From positions 1-64,000 of the forward strand of contig JAEWDM010000036.1 in the NCBI GenBank assembly GCA_023390115.1: a stretch of 64,000 bases of DNA, read 5' to 3'. The stretch is from Bacillota bacterium (GTDB lineage Bacteria; Bacillota; Clostridia; Acetivibrionales; DSM-27016). The notes beneath the pieces are model-generated. The model had not been told where the DNA came from, did not search any database, and saw only the letters and a program-made list of their open reading frames with translations. Made by a program: the position numbers and the translations under genes. Within the stretch, counting starts at the first letter, position 1; each line of letters starts with the position of its first letter. Shown in pieces: positions 24,265 through 32,643 of the stretch.

Positions 24265-25272
24265 ATGACGGACAATCCCTTGGTGTCTATAATTATTCCT
24301 AATTATAATTATGAGAAAACCTTGCCGAGATGTATGGAAGCACTTATGGAACAAACCTATAAAAACACAGAGATTATTTTTGTAGATGACGGGAGCACCG
24401 ACAGCTCTATAGAGATTGCAAAAAAATATCCCTGCAGAATTATTATAGCTCCTTCAAACAAAGGAGTGTCGGCCGCGCGCAATACAGGAGCAAAAAACTC
24501 GTCGGGAGAAATATTCTTTTTTCTTGACAGCGATGTGGCGCTCTTTAATAATGCCATTGAAAACACGGTTAGGGAATTTAAAAAAGATGCTTCACTGGCC
24601 TCGGTATGCGGCATATACGCAAAGGAACCTCTATTTAACGACAGCATTATAGAGGAATACAGGAACTTGCAGGGGCATTACTGGAGAAAAAGCTCCGAGG
24701 GCTATGTTACTGCGGGATTTTTTTCTCTGGGAGCCGTCAAAAGGGATGCCTTTTATGAGATGGGGGGCTTTAATGAGAGACTGAATAATTCTGAGGATAT
24801 TGAGTTCGGGCACAGAATTAATATGAAATATAAGCTCTTACTTACCAGCGGTGTGGTAGGCTATCATGATGACGAGGACAAGCTGCTGCCGCTGATTAAA
24901 AAAATGCACGAGCGTGCAAGACAGAGAGTTCCTTTCTATTTTCACAGGAAGAAATTCAGCAGGGGCTTTGAGACTCCTTTAAGGGGACTTGGAATGCTGG
25001 CCGTAGGCGCAAGCAACATAATGCTTTTTACAATACTTTTTGAACCTGTGGCTGCGCTGCTTTTTGCAGCATGTATTTTTATATTTGTGTTGTCCGATTT
25101 TGGACAGTATAAATTTGTAAGGAAGGAAAAGGGCCTGCTCTTTACTTGCTTTTTCACATGCATGCATTGGTTGATTAATTCGGTTGTGTTTTGGGGGTTT
25201 GTGAGGGGACTCATAAATATAATTTTCAGCAGGGAGTTTCGTTTAAAATATGTGAGTGGGGTGAAGGGATGA
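24265..25272 (+). CDS. Family 2 glycosyltransferase, membrane-anchored
   Basis: A 335-residue GT2 enzyme: LVSIIIPNYNYEKTLPRCME at the start, EIIFVDDGSTDSSIEIAKKY, the metal site IFFFLDSDVALF and the catalytic-base region NNSEDIEFGHRINMKYK. The C-terminal 90 residues contain two or three hydrophobic helices (MLAVGASNIMLFTILFEPVA and AALLFAACIFIFVLSDFG), so the active site is held at the membrane near a polyprenyl acceptor. ATG 24265 has GGGGTGA about 6 nt upstream; the ATG at 24259 is too close to it. The stop overlaps the epimerase start in ATGA. Confidence 0.9.
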   Translation: MTDNPLVSIIIPNYNYEKTLPRCMEALMEQTYKNTEIIFVDDGSTDSSIEIAKKYPCRIIIAPSNKGVSAARNTGAKNSSGEIFFFLDSDVALFNNAIENTVREFKKDASLASVCGIYAKEPLFNDSIIEEYRNLQGHYWRKSSEGYVTAGFFSLGAVKRDAFYEMGGFNERLNNSEDIEFGHRINMKYKLLLTSGVVGYHDDEDKLLPLIKKMHERARQRVPFYFHRKKFSRGFETPLRGLGMLAVGASNIMLFTILFEPVAALLFAACIFIFVLSDFGQYKFVRKEKGLLFTCFFTCMHWLINSVVFWGFVRGLINIIFSREFRLKYVSGVKG

Positions 25273-26318
25273 AGAAGAAGGTACTAATAACCGGAAGCAG
25301 CGGAGTGCTGGGGAAAAATTTAGTTGAGTATCTTGAGGCTGGTTACAGCGGCTTATATGAGCTTGTGCTTTTTGACATAGCGCAGGACACAAGGCTGTAT
25401 TCTCGCTTTAAGGCTTATAGCGGAGATATAAGGAACAGAGGAGAGGTTAACAGGATTATTAAGGGAATTGATATTGTAGTTCATTGTGCTTCGGCCTCCC
25501 CTTCGTATCAGGAAAATGAGATATATGACATAATAATCAACGGTACTGCAAATTTGCTGGAATGTGCCTTTAGCATCGGCAATGTTGAAAGGTTTATTTA
25601 CATATCCTCCACGTCGGTATACGGAGTTCCGGAAAAGGTTCCTGTTTATGAGAGTGATGAGGTTAAGCCTTATGATCCTTATAATAAGGGTAAGATAGAG
25701 GCTGAAAAAATATGCGGCCAATGGAGAAACAGAGGAAAATGCGTCAGTATATTAAGGCCCAGATCATTTATAGGGCCCCAAAGGCTGGGGACCTTCGGAA
25801 TTTTATATGAGTGGGCCAGTGAAGGAAGAGGGTTTCCGATGCTGGGGCGTGGCAATAACAAATATCAGTTGCTTGCGGTAGAGGATCTCTGCCAGGCCAT
25901 TTACCTTGCTATGTCAGTGGATATGGAAAAGGCAAATGGTTTGTTCAATATAGGCGCCGCAGAGTTTTCCACTATTAAGGAGGATTATCAGGCGGTATTG
26001 GATGAGGCGGGGTATAACAGGAAAATTATTTGTCTTCCCGCTCTGCCCATGCTGGTTGCGCTTAATCTTCTGGAAAAGTTAAAGCTTTCCCCCTTTTATA
26101 AGAGGCTCTATATGAAATTAAACAGAAATTATTATGTTTCTATTGATAAGGCCAGAGAAAATTTAGGCTATGCCCCTGTGTATTCCAACCGTGAAGCTTT
26201 AATAAGAAATTATCACTGGTATTTAGAAAATATGGGCAAGAAGGCTTATAAAGCAGGAGCCGGAAATAATGCTGTCTGGAACAGGGGAGTTGTGAAGTAT
26301 GCGAAATATTTTTTCTGA
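25269..26318 (+). CDS. NAD-dependent epimerase/dehydratase (extended SDR)
   Basis: A 349-residue extended short-chain dehydrogenase. It has the Rossmann glycine motif VLITGSSGVLGKNLVEYL at the N-terminus, IVVHCASASPSYQENE, the catalytic Ser-Tyr-Lys set in YISSTSVYGVPEK and YDPYNKGKIEAEK, then RPRSFIGPQRLG. These enzymes epimerise or dehydrate nucleotide sugars or lipid-linked sugars. Translation is coupled to the upstream GT2 by the ATGA overlap; the longer in-frame upstream start is not family-like. With a UbiA-type phosphoribosyltransferase in the operon, epimerisation of a lipid-linked pentose is one possibility, but nucleotide-sugar epimerisation is equally allowed. Confidence 0.88.
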   Translation: MKKKVLITGSSGVLGKNLVEYLEAGYSGLYELVLFDIAQDTRLYSRFKAYSGDIRNRGEVNRIIKGIDIVVHCASASPSYQENEIYDIIINGTANLLECAFSIGNVERFIYISSTSVYGVPEKVPVYESDEVKPYDPYNKGKIEAEKICGQWRNRGKCVSILRPRSFIGPQRLGTFGILYEWASEGRGFPMLGRGNNKYQLLAVEDLCQAIYLAMSVDMEKANGLFNIGAAEFSTIKEDYQAVLDEAGYNRKIICLPALPMLVALNLLEKLKLSPFYKRLYMKLNRNYYVSIDKARENLGYAPVYSNREALIRNYHWYLENMGKKAYKAGAGNNAVWNRGVVKYAKYFF

Positions 26319-26369
26319 ATCCGCTAAGACCGATACAACGGATTAATTTATATATAGGAGGAGAATAAC

Positions 26370-27785
26370 ATGCTTACAGCACATAAAACACAACAAAGAC
26401 TACTGACTATAGAGGATGCGGAGAGGCTGACGCCGAAGGAAACGTTATATTTGTTTAAAAAGCACATCAACCCCAATCTGGGAAAGCTGCTTAATATGCT
26501 GGGCTTTACGCAATCCGCGCCGGTGCGTGCCAGAGGCACAAGGCTTTATCTTAAGGATGGAACGGATATTCTTGATATGTCGGGGCATCTGGGTGTAATG
26601 AATATCGGGCATAACCATCCAAGGGTGCTGAAGGCCAGAAGGGAGTGGGCAGACCAGGAGCAATTGGAGTTCTGGAAATTCCATCCGTCGCCTTATCAGG
26701 CTGTGTTATGTAATAATCTGGCACAAATATTTCCGGAGGATTTAGAGGTTGTATTTTTTTGCAACAGCGGAGCAGAGGCTAACGAGGGGGCATTAAAAAT
26801 GGCTGAGAAATATGGAGGGATCGGGAGAGATATTATAGTGTATACCGATATCTCCTTCCATGGCAAAACCCATGCCACATTATCGGTCTCAGGCTCGGAA
26901 AAGCATCAAAATAAGCACTTTAAGCTTCTGCCGGGCTGCGTCGAAATTCCCTATGGAGATGCAGAGGCTCTGGAAAGAGTTGTTGTCCAGAATAAAGGAA
27001 GAATGACTAAATCCAAGGTTTGTGCATTTATAGTTGAGGCAATACGCACAGAGGGAGTGGTCATACCTCCTGACGGGTATTTCCGGAGGGTCAGGGAAAT
27101 ATGCGATAAATATGATGTAGTATTAATTATGGATGAGGTCTACTCAGGATTTGGGCGCACGGGAAAAATGTTTGCATTTGAGCATCATGGCATAAGTCCC
27201 GATATATGCACCTTTTCAAAGGCTTTTGGAGGAGGAAAGGGCACCTTTGCGGCATATATCGCAAGGCCGGATATTTTCCAGAGGGCATATGGAAGAATAA
27301 GTGAGGCGGCTTTGCACTCATCAACCTATAATGGCTATGGGGAAGAGGTAGTATCGGCCATTGAGGCAATCAACATACTTATGGAGGAGAAGCTGGTGGA
27401 GGGTGCGGCTGAAAAGGGAGAGTACTTTTTGCGGAGGCTTAGGGAAATCCAGCAAAAGCATTCCATTGTACAGTATGTTAACGGAGCAGGACTGCTGCTG
27501 TGCATACGCTTTGAAAACGTAGCCTATAAGCTTGCAAAGCTAATCCCCGGCGTCCCCGAGGAGATGTTTGCAAAATTAACAACGGGTGGGATTATAACAG
27601 AGCTGTATGAAAGACATCATATCCTTATTCAAACGCCCCCGCATGACACCAATCAGTTGCTGATATCTCCTCCGCTTGTGATAAGCACGGAGGAAATAGA
27701 TCACTTTATAGAAGCTCTTGATGACGTTCTGAATATGAACCTTATAGAGATAGCTAAAAAATATATTAAAAGGTATTTCGGGTAA
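26370..27785 (+). CDS. Class III PLP-dependent aminotransferase
   Basis: A 471-residue fold-type I aminotransferase. After an N-terminal helical cap it shows GHLGVMNIGHNHPRVLKARR, the cofactor phosphate site FCNSGAEANEGALKMAEKYG, DISFHGKTHATLSVSGSEKH, the pyridine-contacting aspartate in LIMDEVYSGFGRTGKMFAFE, and the Schiff-base lysine in CTFSKAFGGGKGTFAAY. Class III members use omega-amines, ornithine, glutamate semialdehyde or similar donors; amino-sugar enzymes are usually of another class, so its role in this cluster is unclear. It might supply an amine decoration. Start ATG has AGGAGGAG upstream. Confidence 0.9.
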   Translation: MLTAHKTQQRLLTIEDAERLTPKETLYLFKKHINPNLGKLLNMLGFTQSAPVRARGTRLYLKDGTDILDMSGHLGVMNIGHNHPRVLKARREWADQEQLEFWKFHPSPYQAVLCNNLAQIFPEDLEVVFFCNSGAEANEGALKMAEKYGGIGRDIIVYTDISFHGKTHATLSVSGSEKHQNKHFKLLPGCVEIPYGDAEALERVVVQNKGRMTKSKVCAFIVEAIRTEGVVIPPDGYFRRVREICDKYDVVLIMDEVYSGFGRTGKMFAFEHHGISPDICTFSKAFGGGKGTFAAYIARPDIFQRAYGRISEAALHSSTYNGYGEEVVSAIEAINILMEEKLVEGAAEKGEYFLRRLREIQQKHSIVQYVNGAGLLLCIRFENVAYKLAKLIPGVPEEMFAKLTTGGIITELYERHHILIQTPPHDTNQLLISPPLVISTEEIDHFIEALDDVLNMNLIEIAKKYIKRYFG

Positions 27786-27881
27786 AAGTATTGTTATGGC
27801 TATGGACTGGAGATACACCGGACTATTATTTGCTGAAGCATAAATATTAGTGCTTATTTATTAGGAAAGAGGAATTTGGAA

Positions 27882-28982
27882 ATGTATAAAATAAAAAATC
27901 CTGTTGGCTTCACAATAAGAATGCTGTTGGCGCTGTGGCTTGTCTTTATGGCTTTTCATTTAATGCTTACAGGCAAAATATTTTTATGGAGCTTTTTTGG
28001 GAGCGTGCCCACATTCTTTTTTGTAATAATTCCGTCAGGGTTTCTTGCCTACGAGCTTCTGCAGAAGAAAAAAAATGTGCTTGCGCTGTTTATGGCAGCA
28101 ATATCACTGGTTATGGGATTTACTCAGTTTGATATTAATTTTTCCCGGCAGAAGAGTAGTAATGCCGTCTCGGATATTCATCCGCCGGAGGAATATAAAG
28201 AAATAAAAATATTTAACTGGAATACTGAATGCTGGGATCAAAATAAGGACAAGGATGAGCTCTATAGCTTTTTAAAAAAACAGGATGCGGACATATATAT
28301 TCTCCAGGAATATTTATATGGCTCCATAAATCCGGAAAGCCCGGGAATTGACAAATCGCGCCTTTTTAATATTTGCTCCGTCGTCCCGGGCTTTCCGCTA
28401 ACCTATTTGGAAATTGACGACACTGAAAGAATGAAGGAGGAATTTCCGGGATATTATCTGGCAGTCAATAAGCAATTTGTCATTATCTCACGTTTCCCAA
28501 TACAAGACTCCCATACGGATTATTCTGAGCAATACTCTGTTCATGATATTGAAATTTATGGCAGAGCAGTGCGCTTCTTTAATGTTCATATGCTGCTTCA
28601 TATAGAGCCTGTGAGCCCATTTACGAGATATTTTTATGAAACCATGAAAAGAAGGTATACCGCAAGGCGGCTGGGATTTGAAAACCTGAGAAGGGATATT
28701 GAAAAAACCGGTATGCCTTATTTTGTATCAGGAGACTTTAATTCCACTAAGGCCATGGGGGTTATGGACATGATCACGGAGGATAACATAGATGCCGTTA
28801 AATACTCTGATGAGCTTATTCCGCTTACATTTGACTTTAATGGATTAAAATTCTGGAGGTTTGACTATGCGTTCGTAGCCCGTGATAATATAAATATACG
28901 TATTAAGGAATATAAAAGCATTTACCATGAAGGACTGTCAGACCATGATGGACTGAAAATTGTTTTGAGACTTAATATATGA
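27882..28982 (+). CDS. Endonuclease/exonuclease/phosphatase-family hydrolase with membrane N-terminus
   Basis: A 366-residue protein with three hydrophobic helices in the first 90 residues, followed by an EEP (DNase I-like) catalytic domain: KIFNWNTECWDQNKDKDEL, ADIYILQEYLYG with the metal-binding glutamate, YFVSGDFNSTKAMGVM and the C-terminal GLSDHDGLKIV. Active-site residues are all present. Members cleave phosphodiesters in nucleic acids, phospholipids or phosphoinositides; the membrane anchor argues for a lipid or lipid-linked phosphate as substrate, which would fit a phosphatase step in the glycan pathway. ATG 27882 has AAAGAGG 9 nt upstream; an in-frame TTG at 27876 is less likely. A hairpin follows at 28981-29016. 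Confidence 0.82.
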   Translation: MYKIKNPVGFTIRMLLALWLVFMAFHLMLTGKIFLWSFFGSVPTFFFVIIPSGFLAYELLQKKKNVLALFMAAISLVMGFTQFDINFSRQKSSNAVSDIHPPEEYKEIKIFNWNTECWDQNKDKDELYSFLKKQDADIYILQEYLYGSINPESPGIDKSRLFNICSVVPGFPLTYLEIDDTERMKEEFPGYYLAVNKQFVIISRFPIQDSHTDYSEQYSVHDIEIYGRAVRFFNVHMLLHIEPVSPFTRYFYETMKRRYTARRLGFENLRRDIEKTGMPYFVSGDFNSTKAMGVMDMITEDNIDAVKYSDELIPLTFDFNGLKFWRFDYAFVARDNINIRIKEYKSIYHEGLSDHDGLKIVLRLNI

Positions 28983-29016
28983 TGCTAAATATTTCAAAAT
29001 GTAGTTTTGAAGCATC
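28981..29016 (+). terminator. Bulged hairpin at the end of the glycan cluster
   Basis: GATGCT (28981-28986) pairs with AGCATC (29011-29016), and inside it TCAAAA (28994-28999) pairs with TTTTGA (29005-29010), with a 7-nt bulge on the left. There is no T-run, so it is only a weak terminator candidate. Confidence 0.3.
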
Positions 29017-29093
29017 AAACCTTCATAAAGTCTCTTGTAAAAGTTTTAAATGCCCCCAAAGCAAAAAATATTTGCATATTTATGAGCATAAAC

Positions 29094-29122
29094 TTGCAAA
29101 AGTTAATATGATGTATTAAAAT
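29094..29122 (+). promoter_or_regulatory. Promoter of the aminotransferase gene at 29239
   Basis: TTGCAA (29094-29099), a 17-bp spacer and TAAAAT (29117-29122). Transcription should start near 29129, immediately before a perfect hairpin. Confidence 0.6.
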
Positions 29123-29134
29123 TAATTTCATAGG

Positions 29135-29180
29135 TACCAATTATATATCTAACAGGTATCCGTTAGATATATAATTGGTA
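29135..29180 (+). promoter_or_regulatory. Perfect 5'-end hairpin in the leader of the 29239 gene
   Basis: Nineteen-bp arms (29135-29153 and 29162-29180) flank the 8-nt loop AGGTATCC. The hairpin lies within about 6 nt of the predicted transcription start and has no T-run. It may stabilise the message's 5' end or be an operator dyad. Confidence 0.6.
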
Positions 29181-29238
29181 AATTGTAAACTTAAGGTGAG
29201 GAATATTTTAATAACATATAAATGGGGGCATTGTAAAA

Positions 29239-30555
29239 ATGAAGGAGTTAGAGTCATTTGACATTTCACAGCTGCAAGAGTATATATCAGAGCTTGAGGG
29301 CAGGTACAAGCAGTTTAAGGATCTGGGACTTAAGCTTGACATGTCTCGCGGAAAGCCATGTCCGGAGCAGCTTGACCTCTCGGCCGGGATGCTTGACTTT
29401 CCGCTCGGCGCCGATACATGCAAGGCGTCTGACGGAACCGACTGCCGAAACTACGGAGGTGTTGACGGCTTGCCCGAGATGAAGGCAATATTTGCCGAAA
29501 TGCTTGAGGTAAGCACTAAAGAGGTTATTATAGGCGGAAATTCAAGCTTGAATATGATGCATGACACCGTTGCGCGTGCAATGCTTTTGGGAGTATGCGG
29601 AGGGAAAAGGCCATGGTCAAAGCTCCCGCAGGTGAAGTTCTTATGCCCCGTACCCGGGTATGACCGTCATTTCGGGATATGCCAGCTTATGAATATTGAA
29701 ATGATAAATGTGGACATGACAGAAGAAGGGCCTGATATGGATGCGGTAGAGGAGCTTGTTTCAAAGGATGAAGCAATCAAGGGAATATGGTGTGTTCCAA
29801 AATACAGCAATCCTGACGGAATAACCTTTTCTGACGAAGTGGTAGACAGGCTGGCGAAAATGGATACAAAAGCGGATGATTTCAGGATATTCTGGGATAA
29901 TGCGTATATAGTCCATCACCTTGAGGATGAGCCGGATGAGCTTAAGAACCTGCTTGAGGCGTGTAAGGAAGCGGGAAATCCCCACAGGGCATTTATCTTT
30001 GCATCCACCTCAAAAATAAGCTTTCCTGGCTCCGGTGTAGCTGCCATGGCGGCAAGTGAAGACAATATTAATTTTATAAGGAAGCAGTTGTCCAAGCAGA
30101 CAATAGGCCCCGACAAGATAAACCAGCTCAGGCATACGGCGTACTTTAAAAGCCTTGATGACATAAAGGGGCATATGAAAAAGCACAGCGCGATAATAAA
30201 GCCCAAATTCGATGCGGTGCTTGACATATTGGAAAAAGAACTCGGAGAAAGAAATATTGCATGGTGGAATAAGCCGCGGGGAGGCTATTTTATAAGCCTG
30301 AACACACTTGACGGGTGTGCGGGGGAAGTGTACGATATGGCCGGCAGGGCAGGGGTTACACTGACAAACGTCGGGGATACCTTTCCTTACGGAAAGGATC
30401 CGAGAGACAGAAATATCCGCATAGCTCCAACATACCCTTCCCTTGAGGATTTAAAGAGCGCAATAGAAATTTTGTGCGTGTGTGTACAGCTTGTCAGTGC
30501 AAAAAAGTTTGAGCAGTCAATTATTGATAAAACAGAAGAAAAATTTGTGGTATAA
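29239..30555 (+). CDS. PLP-dependent aminotransferase, AspT (Rv3722c-like) type
   Basis: A 438-residue fold-type I aminotransferase of the unusual aspartate-aminotransferase group that is neither classical AspC nor subgroup I-beta. Visible blocks are LKLDMSRGKPCPEQLDLSAG, RNYGGVDGLPEMKAIFAEML, VIIGGNSSLNMMHDTVARAM, KYSNPDGITFSDEVV, FRIFWDNAYIVHHL with the cofactor aspartate, and the Schiff-base lysine in FIFASTSKISFPGSGVAAM. The C-terminal RNIRIAPTYPSLEDL holds the carboxylate-binding arginine. It likely exchanges amino groups between aspartate and 2-oxoglutarate, feeding nitrogen metabolism. Monocistronic with its own promoter and a leader hairpin. Start ATG 29239 lies in a poorly conserved ribosome-site context (GGGGGCATTGTAAA). 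Confidence 0.88.
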   Translation: MKELESFDISQLQEYISELEGRYKQFKDLGLKLDMSRGKPCPEQLDLSAGMLDFPLGADTCKASDGTDCRNYGGVDGLPEMKAIFAEMLEVSTKEVIIGGNSSLNMMHDTVARAMLLGVCGGKRPWSKLPQVKFLCPVPGYDRHFGICQLMNIEMINVDMTEEGPDMDAVEELVSKDEAIKGIWCVPKYSNPDGITFSDEVVDRLAKMDTKADDFRIFWDNAYIVHHLEDEPDELKNLLEACKEAGNPHRAFIFASTSKISFPGSGVAAMAASEDNINFIRKQLSKQTIGPDKINQLRHTAYFKSLDDIKGHMKKHSAIIKPKFDAVLDILEKELGERNIAWWNKPRGGYFISLNTLDGCAGEVYDMAGRAGVTLTNVGDTFPYGKDPRDRNIRIAPTYPSLEDLKSAIEILCVCVQLVSAKKFEQSIIDKTEEKFVV

Positions 30556-30626
30556 TAAATTGTAATTGTATTAGAAATATAAACTAAAAAATTATGCTTA
30601 TAAAAAGCATGGGAGGTATTTATTTT

Positions 30627-31121
30627 ATGAATATTCGTGAGTCTGATTTGCCCGGAATTGGACATAAATATCAGATTGAGGCTCGTAGCGGTGATAAAAT
30701 TGTGGTTGTTATTCACGATGACGGGAGGCGTGAGCTGTACCATTTTTATCACGACAATCCGGACGAAAGCATATCTATGGTGACACTTGAGGATGATGAG
30801 GCCAGATCGGTTGCCGCAATTATCGGCGGGATGTCCTATAAGTCAAAGCTTCTGGATAATATGGATATTGCTTTGGACAATCTGGTTGTAGAATGGTATA
30901 AAATCGAGGCGCATGCTAAATGCATAGGTAAAAATATAGGAGAAATGGAAATTCGCCAAAAAACCGGCGTAACTATAGTTGCAGCAATTAAAAAGAATCA
31001 TAAAATGCAAATTAATCCTGGTCCTGATTTTATATTTTCCGCGGATACTATTATTGTGGTAGCGGGAGAAAGGAAGAATCTGAAAACATTAAAAGATCAT
31101 CTGTTAAGGGGAAGTGAATAA
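30627..31121 (+). CDS. khtT: KhtT-like RCK_C-domain regulator of a cation/proton antiporter
   Basis: A 164-residue cytoplasmic protein: an N-terminal region starting NIRESDLPGIGHKYQIEARS followed by a C-terminal RCK_C/TrkA_C domain (VVEWYKIEAHAKCIGKNIGE, then IRQKTGVTIVAAIKKNHKMQ and DTIIVVAGERKNLKTLKDHL). This is the KhtT (YhaT) arrangement. KhtT gates KhtU; in Bacillus it senses pH and binds c-di-AMP. The ATG at 30627 with GGGAGGT 10 nt upstream is chosen because it matches the family N-terminus. The khtU gene follows after 18 bp. Confidence 0.9.
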   Translation: MNIRESDLPGIGHKYQIEARSGDKIVVVIHDDGRRELYHFYHDNPDESISMVTLEDDEARSVAAIIGGMSYKSKLLDNMDIALDNLVVEWYKIEAHAKCIGKNIGEMEIRQKTGVTIVAAIKKNHKMQINPGPDFIFSADTIIVVAGERKNLKTLKDHLLRGSE

Positions 31122-31139
31122 ATATATAGGGGGTAGTTG

Positions 31140-32357
31140 ATGGACACACTTATTTTTGAAGTAGGCCTTGCGCTGGTGCTGATTGCTGTTGTGGGCTTGA
31201 TATCCAACAGGTTCCGGTTTTCGGTTATTCCATTTTACATATTGATCGGAATGGCGGTTGGGCCTCATGCTCCGCATATCGGAATTATTGATTTGAGGTT
31301 TCTTGAAAGCTCCGAATTTATTGAATTTATGGGACGGCTGGGAGTGCTGTTTTTACTGTTCTACCTGGGTCTGGAATTTTCCGTGACGCGGCTTATAAAG
31401 TCAGGAAAGTCTATTATAACGGGAGGAACGTTTTATATAGCTATAAATTTTATATCAGGCCTGATTTTGGGATGGCTGATGAAGCTTCCGGTAAAAGAAA
31501 CTCTGGTAATATGCGGTATTATGACAAGCTCTTCTACCGCCATTGTTGCCAAGGTTCTGGTGGATCTTAAGCGTACTGCCAACAGAGAAACGGAAATCAT
31601 TATGGGCATGATCATGTTTGATGATCTGTTTATAGCAATACACATGTCAATATTGTCAGGGCTTATATTAAGCGGAGCGGGTTCCTTTGTAGGGGTACTG
31701 CTTACTTCCCTGGCCGCTCTCATTTTTATTCTTTTATTTTTGCTTATAGGCAGAAAAATAATTAAATATATTGACAAGGCATTGGATATAAAATCCCCGG
31801 AGATATTTCTAATTGTAGTGATGGCAGTGCTCTTTATAGTTGCGGGCTTTTCGGAAAGCGTCCATGTAGCAGAGGCAATAGGCGCATTGCTGACAGGGCT
31901 TGTCCTCGCTGATTCGCAGCATGTCAAACGCATAGAGCATAATGTCTTGCCTTTCAGGGATTTATTCGGGGCAATGTTTTTCTTCAGCTTCGGGCTTTCA
32001 ATTGATCCTACATCGTTAGGAGGAGCTGTCTGGATGGCTGGTATTGCAGTACTTCTTACTATTGCGGGAAACTTTTTCTCAGGAATGATTGCCGGAAAAA
32101 TCTCAGGGGTTACTCCCCGTGCTTCGCTTAACATCGGATTCACGTTAGTCTCAAGAGGAGAATTTTCCATTGTTATGGCCAATATAGGAAAAGAGGGAGG
32201 ATTGCTGCCCATCCTCCAGTCCTTTGCCGTGCTGTATGTGCTGATTCTGGCGGTTATAGGGCCGTTGCTTACAAAGGAATCTAAAAATATATATAATGTA
32301 TTTGACAGGGTACGCCAGAAGTTTGCAAGCCTCAGCAGGACAAACAACAGCGTATAG
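31140..32357 (+). CDS. khtU: KhtU-like cation (K+)/proton antiporter, CPA2 family
   Basis: A 405-residue integral membrane antiporter with about twelve helices of the NhaP/KefB-type fold. It has FLLFYLGLEFSVTRLIKSGK, IMTSSSTAIVAKVLVDLKRT, the exchange-site region LIVVMAVLFIVAGFSESVHV followed by AEAIGALLTGLVLADSQHVK, and FGAMFFFSFGLSIDPTSLGG. It exports potassium or ammonium-like cations in exchange for protons. It forms a two-gene unit with khtT, whose RCK_C domain should control it. Unlike KefB/C it has no C-terminal RCK domain; that function is supplied by khtT. ATG 31140 has AGGGGG upstream. Confidence 0.92.
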   Translation: MDTLIFEVGLALVLIAVVGLISNRFRFSVIPFYILIGMAVGPHAPHIGIIDLRFLESSEFIEFMGRLGVLFLLFYLGLEFSVTRLIKSGKSIITGGTFYIAINFISGLILGWLMKLPVKETLVICGIMTSSSTAIVAKVLVDLKRTANRETEIIMGMIMFDDLFIAIHMSILSGLILSGAGSFVGVLLTSLAALIFILLFLLIGRKIIKYIDKALDIKSPEIFLIVVMAVLFIVAGFSESVHVAEAIGALLTGLVLADSQHVKRIEHNVLPFRDLFGAMFFFSFGLSIDPTSLGGAVWMAGIAVLLTIAGNFFSGMIAGKISGVTPRASLNIGFTLVSRGEFSIVMANIGKEGGLLPILQSFAVLYVLILAVIGPLLTKESKNIYNVFDRVRQKFASLSRTNNSV

Positions 32358-32509
32358 GCGCGGCAAGGATTATTTGCGAATATTTCACTTGATTTGTTCC
32401 TTTATCAGTATTATAATTGACTTTGGATTTCAGATGGGCAAGCTCTTTTAACAGGAGCGGGTTCTGTCGGAAATCCTTAAGTATCAATCTCATATTCATA
32501 AATATCTAC

Positions 32510-32540
32510 GCGGGGATTGCATATACCCCGCAATTTTTTT
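32510..32540 (+). terminator. Rho-independent terminator downstream of khtTU
   Basis: GCGGGG (32510-32515) pairs with CCCCGC (32526-32531), followed by AATTTTTTT. It is about 150 bp after khtU, separating it from purB. Confidence 0.8.
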
Positions 32541-32643
32541 GCCCGCGGCTTGATTGTCAATTTACTTACAATGACAACTACTGGATTTAAATAATAAAAA
32601 TATGTATAATAAATAACATAATTTCACTGGAGGTAGATATAAT

